A stretch of 64,000 bases of DNA from Vanilla planifolia. Taxonomy: Eukaryota > Streptophyta > Magnoliopsida > Asparagales > Orchidaceae. Positions 1 through 10,520 of this stretch are shown here, in pieces; position 1 is the stretch's first letter, and every line of letters starts with the position of its first letter. The translations under genes were made by a program, and so were the position numbers. Below the pieces are notes generated by a model that was not told the origin of the DNA, searched no databases, and was given only the letters and a program-made list of their open reading frames with translations. The stretch is from positions 8,689,527 to 8,753,526 of the forward strand of contig CM043870.1 in the NCBI GenBank assembly GCA_023846275.1, written 5' to 3'.

Positions 1-769
1 CTTTATTTAATATCTTACAAAAAATTTTGCTTAAATTACGAGAAAGAAACATAGCACTTTAGTGGTCCTTTTTGTAGATTTTCCATCCTAGTGACTAGCT
101 AAATAATTTGGCCCAACAAAAGAGCTAATTCAAATTTATGATTACACTTGTTTCTCTTTAACCATTTACTATAATTCTAAGAGTATTTGTCTCATTATTA
201 TATTAAGGTGTTGAATGATTGTTGTTCTATTTAATGTCAACTTCAAATGTGGCAATTTTGTTTAATATATCTAGGTGAAAGGGGGTGTGGTGAGATGGTC
301 CTTTCATATAAGGTGGTTCAATGATTGCTAAGGCAAATTGATCTTAAGCTTCCTCCACCTCTTCCATACTTTCAGAGAAGTCATAAGCAAAATGTTAGAT
401 TCTCCTAATGTTTCCATCCTTGAAGGCCTTAAGACATAATCAATGTCTATAGCCTAGATATCATATTTAAAAATATGAGTATGACAAGTTAATCTTTTTT
501 CTACATATTCGAATATTCAATACAATAATCTTCTTCTTAAAAAACTTGTCTCACTCAAATCAAAAGATTCTTTCCTTCATACAATAATAAATTACCATGA
601 GAATCCAGGGAGTGATACATTGCCTAAACACCACCTTTAGGTATTATTGTATTTCTTAATAAATGTTTTATTAGATAAGCTTTTAGAACTAGGTGCCTCA
701 TTCCTTATGTGTAAATTTTAAAGAATATGTAAGAAATAGTCATTTTATTTCTCTTAATCATAGACACAG
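1..769. other. AT-rich flank with no recognisable gene
   Basis: No open frame of useful length, no retroelement protein motif and no RNA gene could be seen in this stretch. It is AT-rich and broken by stops in every frame. It forms the left flank of the copia-like element that begins near 770. Confidence 0.5.
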
Positions 770-1576
770 TGTAATATTAGGAATAAAATTTTAGTTTATT
801 ACAAAATATTTTAATAAAATATTTAAAATAATTTTTAATAAGGCTTAAAAATATATAAAAATGATTTTCTACAAATTTTAATTTTATTTCAAAACATATT
901 AAGTTTTATAAATATCACGTAGTTGAAAAACTAACTATAATTAAAAATATACAAGATCGCTTTTTAGGTTGTTTGGCCTATCAAACAAGCCTATGTCCAC
1001 TATTGACAAAACCTAGGCAAATACAAACATAATATAAGTCATTTAATGAAAAACAGGTAGGCTAAACTCTCACAACAAAGAGACAGGCAACTACAGCTTT
1101 ATAATAAAATAAATAAGACATGTTACTATGGCCTTAAAACAAAATAATATTATTAACACATTTTTTCAATTAATTAATTTAGAATTTCAAAAAATATTAT
1201 TAAGATAATGTGACGGTTAGGATAATTAAGAAAGATGGATCAAAAATATTTAAAACCTAAATGTTATTCTAAGATTACTTTGAATTTAATTTATGTGCCT
1301 TATAATAAATATTTCAATCAAGCTTAACATTCTAATCAAAAGTAAAATTAAAATACCTAAAATTAAATTTGTAATACATCTCATGGTGGTTTGTCACTCC
1401 AACCAAGATGAATCTTCATGGGATTTAACATTTGCCCATCTTCTTCTTTTAGTTATCTCATGAATACGAGTATTGGCCACCTAAAGTCTAAAAATTCACT
1501 TAAACAAATTTATTAGAAATGTTTAGGCTTGTTATCATCAAACAAGGTACCTAAGTTAGGGGTCAATAATACAACA
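770..1576 (-). repeat. Left (3') LTR of the copia-like element
   Basis: This block matches 3780-5718 over about 800 bases, with long shared stretches such as the one around 1300-1380 against 5430-5510. It ends at 1576 with CA, read on plus as ACAACA, so on the minus strand the LTR opens with TGTTG, as copia LTRs commonly do. About 1.09 kb present in the right LTR between roughly 4187 and 5281 is absent here. The break lies at AAATAA-like microhomology near 1141-1148. The left edge is tentative, set at a TG at 770. Confidence 0.7.
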
Positions 1577-1595
1577 ATTTCTCCTTTTTAATGAT
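1577..1595 (-). promoter_or_regulatory. Polypurine tract before the 3' LTR
   Basis: On the minus strand this reads as an A/G-rich run containing AAAAAGGAGAAAT directly before the LTR start TGTTG. This resembles the purine-rich tract that primes plus-strand DNA synthesis in plant copia elements. Its position against the LTR edge supports both the LTR boundary and the minus orientation. Confidence 0.6.
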
Positions 1596-2874
1596 AACAA
1601 AACCTATAATAAAATTAATAAAAACATAAACTATTTACAAAAGAATATGTAAAATAATTAAATATAAACTCCTCCTATATGTATGCTATTACTCTATTAA
1701 TGCTCCTTAATTTATGCATATTCTTTCAATTTCTTCTCTCTCCTCCTTTTTATTATCACTCAAAGGGACACAATCTAAATTTTATAAATTATTTATAACC
1801 TTAAAATTTCATTAAATTATCAACCAATAGATCATCTAATAATTTTTAACTAATATTTAATTATAGTTTTATCTATTGGTCAAGAGGTCAACTCATTCAA
1901 TCCCTTTCAAATTGATCTAATTAATATTTTATAACTACTATCCAAAACATGTTATATCAATGTTGATTTAAAATTTACTACAAAATATTAATTATTATAA
2001 AATCAATTTTAAATTCAATATAAATTTCACATATAACTTTTTCATTAGAATGATCCAAAATTAACTTTAAAGTTTTAAGATTTTCTTCAACTAACTTTTT
2101 CTTATTTATTTAATTTAAATCTTTTAAAGTTAATTTCTCAAATCTTATTTTTTTCATTTATGTTTATACTAATTTTTAGTTAAAATTTATTTATCCAAAT
2201 TTGCATAATTAATACTTGATTTTAATTACTAGATTTGAGAACCTAGTTATTTTGGGTTCAACACATTTATTTGTAAGGAATTATTTTTTTTATTATCCAT
2301 ACAATAGTAGAAAATTTAGAATAAATATTAGCTCTAATCCTAGATGCATGTGAAATATGATTTGGTTACATACAATAATGGTATGTAAACTTTTGATTAA
2401 AACCATGTAAAATATCAACATGTTTATACATATGAGATATTCTAGCATTTGTAATAAAAACATGTCTATTAATTGATTTTATATTTAAAATTGAGCAAGT
2501 AGAGTGCAAAAATTTAAAATCACTAAACTTCTTAACTATTGATGCGTGCTCATTCAATTTTTGTTCTAAATCATCATTAGCTTATTCCATATTCTTTAAA
2601 TAATGTCAAAATTTTCTCTAGTTTGTTTATGATGGCCTAGATATTCATTATGTTTTTTTAATTTCTTATATTTTTTATTTCAAATTTTCAAACTTTTTGC
2701 AAACGTAGAGTAATTCTTTAGCCAATTTTTCCTTGGAGTATTTTACCTCTTTACTTGAGGATCCACTCTGTTTTTTCTCTTCTTCTCTAGCCACCATACA
2801 AAATAGCCCTTCATTATTTTCTTCCTCTTCACTTATATTGGTTTCTTTCGAATTACTCCAAGCTACTTTTAATA

Positions 2875-2876
<2 letters not shown>

Positions 2877-2923
<47 letters not shown>
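2877..2923. repeat. (ATT)n microsatellite inside decayed gag
   Basis: About 47 bases of uninterrupted ATT repeat, nearly 16 units. On the minus strand it reads as AAT codons (Asn) at the place where related copia elements have a lysine-rich AAA/AAG run. It probably grew from that poly-Lys codon run by slippage. Confidence 0.95.
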
Positions 2924-3230
2924 TTTCTTCTTAGGATTTTTATACTTTCTTGTAAAATTAAGAATTTTAGATAATCCTTTAAAAATTAAAGTAATACCAT
3001 CATCATCTGTTCATGCCTCTTCTGAAATGTCTTCCTACATCTTTATGCTATTGGTTGTTGCTTCTTTGTGTTATTCTTCCTAACTAATTCTTCTTCTTTT
3101 CTCCTCTCTATTTTTAGCTCATTTATCATAAGTTCACACATCAAGTCACTAATGTCATCATGAAAATGTTTTTGGCTATCTTGATGGCGGTGGTCAATAG
3201 ATCATACTCCTTGGATAAAACAAGTAAGTG

Positions 3231-3273
3231 TATTAGTAATATTAGTAATATTAGTAATATTAGTAATATTAGT
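3231..3273. repeat. 9-bp tandem repeat in frame within gag
   Basis: Unit ATTAGTAAT, nearly five copies without interruption. On the minus strand it encodes repeated Asn-Ile-Thr directly after the gag motif FLRF. Because the unit is nine bases, the expansion keeps the frame. Confidence 0.93.
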
Positions 3274-3765
3274 AAATCTTAGAAACATACTTTTAATGGA
3301 TTCATTTGCAAGCACCCTAAATAGCTCATAATAATGCATCATCATGTTTATTTTATTTTCCTTAACTAAAGAGGTTCCCTCATAATTTATGCCAAATTTT
3401 ATTTTTAAATTCATAATTCTATTAAATTTGTTAGCATCCACTACACAATGTAAAACATTTATGAACCTATCATTTAATTGTACTTTATATTTTTCATAAT
3501 TATCCATTTCGTGAAAAGCTTTAAGTACAAAAGTACCTTATGCATTTTTCTTAGTGGGAAAATCAAAAGAAACTTGTATAAATTCCCATATTTCTCTATC
3601 AATTGATTTTAAATGACTAACCATCCTAGTTTTTCAAAAAAGATAATAAACTTTACAAAATATTGGTTGCCTAATTGAAAATGCACCTTCACCCAAAACT
3701 TGTTGAGGCAATAATTTGAGCCATGGATCTTCCCTGAGAACTTCTTCTCAATAGAAAGGGACCGT

Positions 3766-3777
3766 GCTCTGATACAA
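3766..3777 (-). promoter_or_regulatory. Primer binding site for initiator Met tRNA
   Basis: Plus-strand GCTCTGATACAA differs at one base from GCTCTGATACCA, the complement of the usual plant initiator-Met tRNA primer site TGGTATCAGAGC. It lies two bases from the inner edge of the right LTR, where the primer site of a minus-strand element belongs. Confidence 0.75.
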
Positions 3778-3779
3778 AA

Positions 3780-5718
3780 TGAAGTGAGGCTCAGCAAGAG
3801 GGGGGTAAATTCTTAGAAATAAATTTTATTTTATTGCAAAATATTTTCATAAAATATTTAAAGTAATTTTTAATAAGATTCAATAAATATATAAAAGTGA
3901 TTTTTTTATATATTTTAATTTTAATTTAAAAAAATATTAAGATTTATAAAAGTAGTGTAGTTTAAAAACCAATAATAATTAAAAATATACATGATCAAGT
4001 TTTAGGTAGTACGACTTATAAAATAAGCCGATGTCCACCACTGACAAAAACCAAGCAAACACAAACATAATATAAGTCTTTTGCTAAAAGACGGGTATAC
4101 TAAATCCTCACAACAAAGTAACAGACTACTATTATGACTTTATTATGAAATAAATGGGATAGACTACTACGGGCCTACAACAAAATAAATGACAATAAAA
4201 AAACATTTGACGACATAAAATCTAAATCAATACAACCAAAATTCTTTGCTTGATAAAATAATTAAAGAGGCACAAGTATCTTAATTGAATTAATTAAAGA
4301 TCAAGAAATTAATAACTTAGCTTATTTGAAAAGGAAAAAAATTTCAAAAGTTTGTCCACTGCATGGTGCAGAAAAATATGGAAGCGATGATGGGGATAAG
4401 CTGCTAACAACTTAAATATTTTAGCTTGAAACAGTTCTTTGGATCACATAAAAATTTCTCTTTTTAATTTTGTATAAAAATATCTTATTTATAGATAATT
4501 TTTAATGATTAAAGTAATTACCAAACACCTAATTTAGTCGTTACAATTTTTTTCAGTTTTTGATATATTTTAATTAGGAAACAAATAACAAAAATCTCCA
4601 ATAGCTCAAAATAATGGCTAAAATAACATGCAGGAGTCGTTCAACCAAAACACCCTAGAATCGTTCGATTTCAAAAATTGGGTGATCAGACGGATGTAAT
4701 CGAATCTGTTGTTTTAGAAATATGAAATTGATCTAGGTTGTTAGATCTAAATTATGGTCTATTGCCAAGATTTAACTTTTCGAGTTGATGAAATTTGGAC
4801 CGTGCGATTGCAAAATTGTCCAATCGAATGGCTGATATAATTACCACTTTTGAAAAATGTGATATGTTGGTGATCATTCGATATGCGACCGAGTGATGCA
4901 CATTACTCCCATAATTTAGGAGTTTGTCATATACATAAGGTTTGTATTTTTAGTCCCACATTGCTGTTTTGTTCTAGTTTTTTTTACTTTTAAGGATTTC
5001 TATAACTTTTATATGCAGTAGAATAACTTGGTTGGCTACCTCTAGCTAGGTTCGAGAATTAATCACCCAAGCGACCAACTAGCTTTGTATAGTTGGTTTG
5101 ATTTATGGAGACGAGATTGATGACCCAATTCAAAATGCAGTGTTTGAGGGATTGATTATATATCGAACCATATTTAGAAGTAATTACTACTGAACCGTAG
5201 CGGTTCACTGTTGCAACCCAATTTGTTCAGGTGGTAATCACTTGTACGAATGAGTTATTTTTTAATATTAAATTTTATACTAAATAATTAATATTATTAA
5301 CACATCTTTTAATAGATTAATTAAGGATTTCAAAAAATATTATTAAGATAAAATGATGGTAAAGATAATTAAAGAAGACAGATAAAATATATTAGAAACC
5401 TAAATATTATTCTAAGATTAATTTGAATTTAATTTATGTGTCTCATAATAAATATTTTAGTCAAGTTTAACATTCTAATCAAAAGTAAAATTAAAATACC
5501 TAAAATTAAATTTGGATTACATCTCTTGGTAGTTTACCACTCCAAATAAGATGATCTTCATGAGATTTAACATTTGTATATCTTCTTCTTTTAGTTCTCT
5601 CATAAATATGAGTATCGACTATCTAAATCTGAAAATTTAGTTAAACAAATTCTTTGGAAATATTTAGGATTTGTTATCATCAAACAAAGTACCTTAGCTA
5701 GAGATCAATAATGCAACA
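3780..5718 (-). repeat. Right (5') LTR of the copia-like element
   Basis: It starts with TG at 3780 just after the primer site and ends with CA at 5718, about 1.94 kb. It matches the left LTR on both sides of an extra block at about 4187-5281. That block includes a minus-strand TATAAATA at 4486-4493, a plausible core promoter, which suggests that the extra block is original and that the left LTR lost it. Confidence 0.7.
4486..4493 (-). promoter_or_regulatory. TATA box candidate in the copia-like 5' LTR
   Basis: The minus strand reads TATAAATA here, followed by an AT-rich leader. It lies in the middle of the right LTR, where a pol II promoter is expected, and the left LTR lacks this segment. 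The assignment rests on motif and position only. Confidence 0.45.
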
Positions 5719-5998
5719 ATAGCTAAGGCATAAGGATAGCTTAGAGATAAGAATATTAAAGAAGTTATTAAGATCACCTTTAATGACGTCTACCTTAGTC
5801 TTACAAAATTAAAAAGTGGTAGCCTTATAGATGTCTTTTTTCTAAGTTGCTATAAAAGTGCTTGACCATTTCTACTTTGAATGAGTGTTCCATTTGCAAC
5901 AAAAAACTAATTGTTTCATTAGGATTGTACTCAAGTTCTTACTTGATGGGTTTGGTTATGTTTGTGTTACACCCATTGATAAATTCACAAGCCTCCAC

Positions 5999-6003
5999 AT
6001 CCA
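5999..6003. repeat. Target site duplication, left copy (ATCCA)
   Basis: ATCCA stands directly left of the left LTR of gypsy-1 and again directly right of the other LTR at 11983-11987. Five bases is the usual duplication length for Ty3/gypsy elements, and the match supports the element ends. A chance match of five bases in AT-rich DNA cannot be excluded. Confidence 0.55.
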
Positions 6004-7349
6004 TTACACAAGATGATATGTTAAAACTTATTTTATCTCATTGGAAATTAAGAAGGGCTTGGATTTAAGAAATATATCTATACAAGGGCCTGTCTAAAGT
6101 AGTTAAAAATTTATAATCAGAAATCTTATGATAGTTGGGGAAGTAAAAACTTTCCTAAAAACTAAGTACTTCCATTGCTTTTAGTATAAGTAATCTAAAC
6201 CTACAAGAAAAATGGTTTAAACAACACACACTTAATTACTCGCATTCATGGTGAAGTGGTAAGGTACACACAAGTGAAATTCCTAAAAGGCCAAACAAAA
6301 AGTCACATAGTCACATGCTATATGAGAGAGTTGGACACCATGATTAAGTTTCTTAAAAGTTGAAATAAAATGGTGGACTTTTTTATGATTTGATGCTCTT
6401 GTTAATGTTGGATAATAGGTCTCGATCTCCCTTTCTAGGCCTCTAGCTTTCCTTTCTAGGCACCTCGAGAATCACACTGTTAGGTTGTTCGCATTTAACA
6501 TATTTGTATCACAACAGATGATGGTAGTACTTCATTACTTTATTCAAAAATATTCAACCTCCTCTATAACATAATAAACATACTTATTTATAGAGACTTT
6601 AAGGATACAATAGTAATTTTTGTTAACATTGGAGTATAAAAAGCATATTTTTAGAATCCTAAAGGATATTTTAAAATCATAAAAGTAACCACAAATTATA
6701 AAATAAATATTTTGAAATTTTTCAAAAAACTTAAAAAACTAGATTAAAAAGATATAAAATTAGTTGATGCAAATAATAGGTGATGCATTTGGTAAATAAT
6801 AGTGGGTAGTGAAGTGGCTAATGTCACAATTAATGCTGCCCAGGCAGAGAGATAAGCGTTGTTTATTTCAAGCTTTTGGGTCAGTGTTGGTTAGATCGAA
6901 TTAGCATGGTTAATGGGTCCACACACCATGGATTAAATTTGCACTGGTTTAGGGAGTTGCCAAATTTAGAGAGTCAACATAGATTGAGTAGGCAACAACT
7001 ACGACTATTGACGATAGCAATAACGATGGCAAGTGGCAGTAAATATAGCCCTAAAACCTAATTAAGCCTTTTTGAAGTAATATTTGACCAAATTGTATAT
7101 CGATAAAATTATGAAATGATTGAAGAGTTGACCTATATTGAATTTAAAGCTAAAAATATCCAAAAAATTATCAATTATTTTTCAAACTACTTAAACTAAA
7201 TTATAGATACAAATAACTTGAGAAACTAATGAAGGAAAACTAAAATATATAATAAATAAGGGTCAATCTTGACATGACTCTCAATTTAAATAGAACTAAT
7301 ATGTCTCTAAGTGGAACTTCTATGTAATATATTGGATCCTATTATGTGA
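6004..7349 (-). repeat. Left (3') LTR of gypsy-1
   Basis: Aligns with 10521-11982 and with both LTRs of gypsy-2. A minus-strand TATAAATA at 6585-6592 sits at the homologous place in all four LTRs. On the inner side a purine tract (minus-strand TCAAGGAGGA, about 7350-7359) directly precedes the LTR. The terminal CA has become GA at 7348-7349. Confidence 0.75.
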
Positions 7350-7359
7350 TCCTCCTTGA

Positions 7360-8770
7360 GGTAAAAAAGAGCTTAGCTCCATGGAGCTTAGCTAAAATCT
7401 TTAATACTAGTCTAAAATCTCTGGGTTTTAGCAGTGAAGTTCCTCCTCAGTAACCCAAGTGTCCTTAGAGACAAGATTGCTTTGTCAATGTACTAAAAAT
7501 CTTTTTATGCTTGATCTTATGAGAAAACTATTTGATTATCTAAGATTTGCTCCACTTAATCTTTTAACTCACTAGATGGGGCAACATGTATTGGTGAGAT
7601 TGGTTCACTTGGCAATAATAGTGAAGGCTCAAAAGACTCACTAGGTATTGGTTATAATTTCTTATAAGATAAAATATCCCAAATATTAAATATAGTATTT
7701 ATTCCATAATTTTTAGGTAAATCCAAAACATACACATTAATATCTAACTTTTTCACAATTTTAAATGCTCCAGTACCACGAGCATGTAATTTCCTGATGT
7801 CTTAGTGGTAATCTCTTGAACCTCACACAGATCATTACATAATTACTTTTAGTAAATTCTTGATGTTATTTTTGAGCCTCTAATAGTCTTTTATAATTTA
7901 AGTTAATTTATTTAGTAATTTATTTATGTAATGATAAAATATGATGAGTAAAAGACTCAACAAAATTAGAAGTATAGAAACCGTGAAGTAACGGAGTCAA
8001 ATCAATAGAATTCTAATGACAATTTTCAAAACAAATTTCTAAAGGACTCAATTCATTGTTCGATTAGTAAATTCAATGCACGATAATAATAACCTTAAGT
8101 TGAAAGATGTTCGCTTGTTAAGCTATGAAGAAGATGATTTAAATTTTGTTTGATCATTTTTTTGTCTTTTTAGGGATGATAATTTGATTAGATTTTAAGT
8201 TTCACTTGAATAGGTGGGTTCACTTGGTAATGTGATAAATGTGATAACAAGAATTAGATCTAAAACCTTATTGGATATCTCTTAAAGGTGAGAGATTATT
8301 TAGCAAGTCATCAAAAAATATATTTATAAATTTTTCTATTAAGGGTTAAATAATAGGCAGTAGGATGTGTATACTAGTATGGGCTTCCATAATTGCTACA
8401 AACCAGATATGTATACCACTGCTATATCCTTCTTAGTATCGACTATTGAAATGGTATTAAGTAATTTTTCATTTCCTTTATGTTTCTCTTTTGGAGTATT
8501 TGGATTAGAAGCTTCCATAATTGCTACAAACCAGATATGTATACCACTACTATATCCTTCTTAGTATCGACTATTGAAATGGTATTAAGTAATTTTTCTT
8601 TTCCTTTATGTTTCTCTTTTGGAGTATTTGGATTAGAATGTTTTTAAGGAAAGAGAAGAGTATAGTATTATCTTCTTTCCTTTGTATAAAAAAGTACACA
8701 TTATCTCTCCTATTTAAGGTAAAATATCAATCATATAATGAAGGTCTTCTTAAGATTAGATTATCTACTT
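7360..8770 (-). pseudogene. Gypsy pol remnant: protease tail joined to integrase end
   Basis: Read from right to left on the minus strand, three parts can be recognised. Near 8760-8680 a decayed protease tail reads LRRPSLYD and LNRRDNVY, like the LGRPWLYDRD and NGR.N motifs of plant gypsy proteases. Near 8360-8200 comes the leader of RT with LLNNLSPLRDIQ. Near 8080-7400 comes an integrase end (IEFTNRTMN, then SPLEICFENC, IDLTPLLHGFY, a basic segment, and LPKNYGIN) followed by a pol C-terminus with DTWVTEEEL and SMELSSFLPQGG. The YVDD-type RT core, RNase H and the integrase catalytic core are not present between the RT leader and the integrase end. There are many stops and frame changes. Confidence 0.65.
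8383..8638. repeat. 128-bp tandem duplication inside gypsy-1
   Basis: Bases 8383-8510 are repeated at 8511-8638 with only two mismatches that I can find. The sister element gypsy-2 has a single copy near 41580-41705. The duplication therefore arose after the two copies separated, and much later than the LTR divergence. A 128-bp unit would also shift the reading frame. Confidence 0.95.
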
Positions 8771-9218
8771 TCATTTGGATAACATCACATCATAATCTTC
8801 AGAATATTAGAAAAATCTTTATTGAAACACAACACCTTTATTAAATAGAAATTGAAGTTTTGTTAATTTAAAATACAATACATGTGTAGGGATGTTTTAT
8901 GAGTATTAAACTCATCCTTTTGGTAACATTTTGTATTATAAGATTGAGCTATCACTATCTATAACAATCTTATAATGTTAGTCTTTAATTCTAATCAACA
9001 TATTAAAGGTGTTAGATTGTTTCCAATCTTTAATTAGTCTTAATGTATTCAAAGCGTCTCATAATAGCTATGGGTGGTCTAATATAGTAAAGAATTTCAC
9101 CTAGTACTTATAATTTTTTCTCAACCTCCTCATATGATTGTATAACTTCTTCTTCCTCAACTTCAATGCTTTCTTCTACTTCTTCTATGTATATGTATAA
9201 AGCTCTCTTAAGAAAAGA

Positions 9219-9960
9219 CTACAAAATATCCTCTCTCTTGACAATGATAAAACTTAACTCTAAAACTAGTAGATGGTCTGTTTGAGGGTTGGATTGGATG
9301 GGTTGATAGTATAGGTGGAGGGGCACGGGTTGCTTGTGAAGTAAAAGTAATAAGAATAATAGAAGTGGTGGTACAAGTTTGAAAGAGAGAAGTGGATAAA
9401 AGAATCTTACTCTTATAGTAATCAATAATCTAAATCTTTCTATATTGTAAGACACTTTATATGTCTTTTCTAAATAAGCATCATTTCTCAAGCATAACTT
9501 AGCTTGAATAAACTCTCTGAGCCCACTTGAACTCAAGATAATACTACTTAATTTGGCTCTTATACACTACAACTAAGCATATAGTTCAAAAATTTAGCAA
9601 TGTATTCATCAATAGTCATTAAAATTTGGGATAGACATTGCCATTTATCCAAAAGTTCACTTGAATAAGAGATGGGCACATATTTAGCTCGAAAGAGAAT
9701 CTTGAGTTCTTCCAATAATCATGGTATGCTTAATTTTTGTTAAGATATCACTTTTCTAATGTGTGTATAAAAAATCTAACATGTGATGTGAGACTAGTTT
9801 TTACAAATTAGTACTTTTAAAGTTCATTAAGATTATACTAATCAAAATAATGTTTAATTCTTATTTCTCAATGTTGATATGCTTTAAGTCTAAATTATCA
9901 TCAAATGTAAGGGTTTTTATTTTAACCATGTTAAACTTGAAATCATCATCCCTACCTTAT
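9219..9960 (-). pseudogene. Gypsy gag remnant (Retrotrans_gag type)
   Basis: On the minus strand this is homologous to the clearer gag of gypsy-2 at 42290-43010. A frame at 9536-9219 reads GLREFIQAKLCLRNDAYLEK and TYKVSYN, corresponding to the gag C-domain signature 'F..GL...I..EL'. The zinc knuckle site around 9250 has decayed: where gypsy-2 has the CCHC pattern, this copy reads FYHCQERGYF, with only one of the four ligands left. Gag would form the particle and bind the RNA. This copy cannot. Confidence 0.65.
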
Positions 9961-10507
9961 CTTGTATCATGAGTATATTGAGTATCTCAATGTTTAAGTC
10001 AACATTCTAGTTGGTTAGATTTATTTTTAAAGGACATTTTCCTAACATCAAAGTCACTTGTCATAAACCTTCTTAATCTATCCACTTGATATATTATCTT
10101 TATATTGTTCCAATTAATCTATCTGTGTTTCTAAGGTTACTCTTTTACCTTGTATCAAATGAGTTAGTTCTAGAATTATATATTATATTATTGGGTTTAT
10201 GACTAGTTGTGATGGTCAAGAATCAAATGTTCTAAATTATTTTTGAAATCTAGTGATCATAAACCATTGGGTTGAAAATAAAGTTCTTAATTTGGGATCA
10301 TTAAGAAAATAATAAATAAATAAATTTTAAAATATAATAATAAGAGATCATATAAATAAAAAAATATTAAATCATCAAACTTGAAAATAAGATTTTTTAT
10401 TTTTGTTATATATATATATATAATTTAGCAATTAAAATAAACACAAAATTAAAAGATGATTATTTATTGATAAATTAAAAAGCATGCAAGTTTCTAAAGC
10501 TAACTTT

Positions 10508-10519
10508 TCTTTCATACCA
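10508..10519 (-). promoter_or_regulatory. Decayed primer binding site of gypsy-1
   Basis: Nine of twelve bases match GCTCTGATACCA, the complement of the initiator-Met tRNA primer site, and the last six are exact. It lies one base from the LTR start TGTCGATATA at 10521. The better preserved site in gypsy-2 at 43564 supports the assignment. Confidence 0.6.
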
Positions 10520-10520
10520 A

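Larger units (their letters stand above)
2360..3724 (-). pseudogene. Copia-type gag remnant (UBN2-like)
   Basis: Read on the minus strand from an ATG at 3724, soon after the primer site, the frames show a decayed copia gag. Recognisable pieces are MVSHLKSIDREIWEFI near 3630-3580, then a frame at 3507-3202 with VVDANKFNRIMNL, EGTSLVKENKINMM, YYELFRVLANESI and FLRF. These match the UBN2 gag domain of plant Ty1/copia elements, which forms the particle that packages the RNA. Next come an acidic/basic region with RRKEEELVRKN (about 3120-3080), a run of asparagine codons (2923-2877), and a SEEEENNEGLFCMVARE stretch (about 2840-2780) like the acidic segment after gag in this lineage. A frame at 2557-2366 (HASIVKKFSDFKFLHSTC) fits the coiled-coil region that follows. 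Frameshifts and stops break it. No zinc knuckle was found. Confidence 0.7.
770..5718 (-). mobile_element. Decayed copia-like LTR retrotransposon with gag but no visible pol
   Basis: Two blocks, about 770-1576 and 3780-5718, align along most of their length in the same orientation and behave as LTRs. Between them, read on the minus strand, are a primer site for initiator Met tRNA beside the right LTR, a copia-type gag remnant, and a polypurine tract directly before the left LTR. This order places the 5' LTR on the right. The internal region is only about 2.2 kb. I could not find protease, integrase, RT or RNase H motifs, so the copy is either an internal deletion or a gag-only non-autonomous type. 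No exact target duplication is seen: the bases outside the LTRs are CACAG on the left and ATAGC on the right, so the left end is uncertain by some bases. Confidence 0.75.

Noticed and set aside
2733..3083. Plus-strand frame of 116 codons with a leucine run
   Set aside because: It is the antisense of the decayed copia gag. The leucines come from the ATT repeat read on the wrong strand.
5862..6068. Plus-strand frame of 68 codons with a CxxC pair
   Set aside because: It crosses the target duplication and the edge of the gypsy-1 LTR, so it cannot be one gene. The CxxC is a chance pattern.
8367..8844. Two plus-strand frames of 65 and 78 codons
   Set aside because: They come from the 128-bp tandem duplication and lie opposite the gypsy pol remnant.
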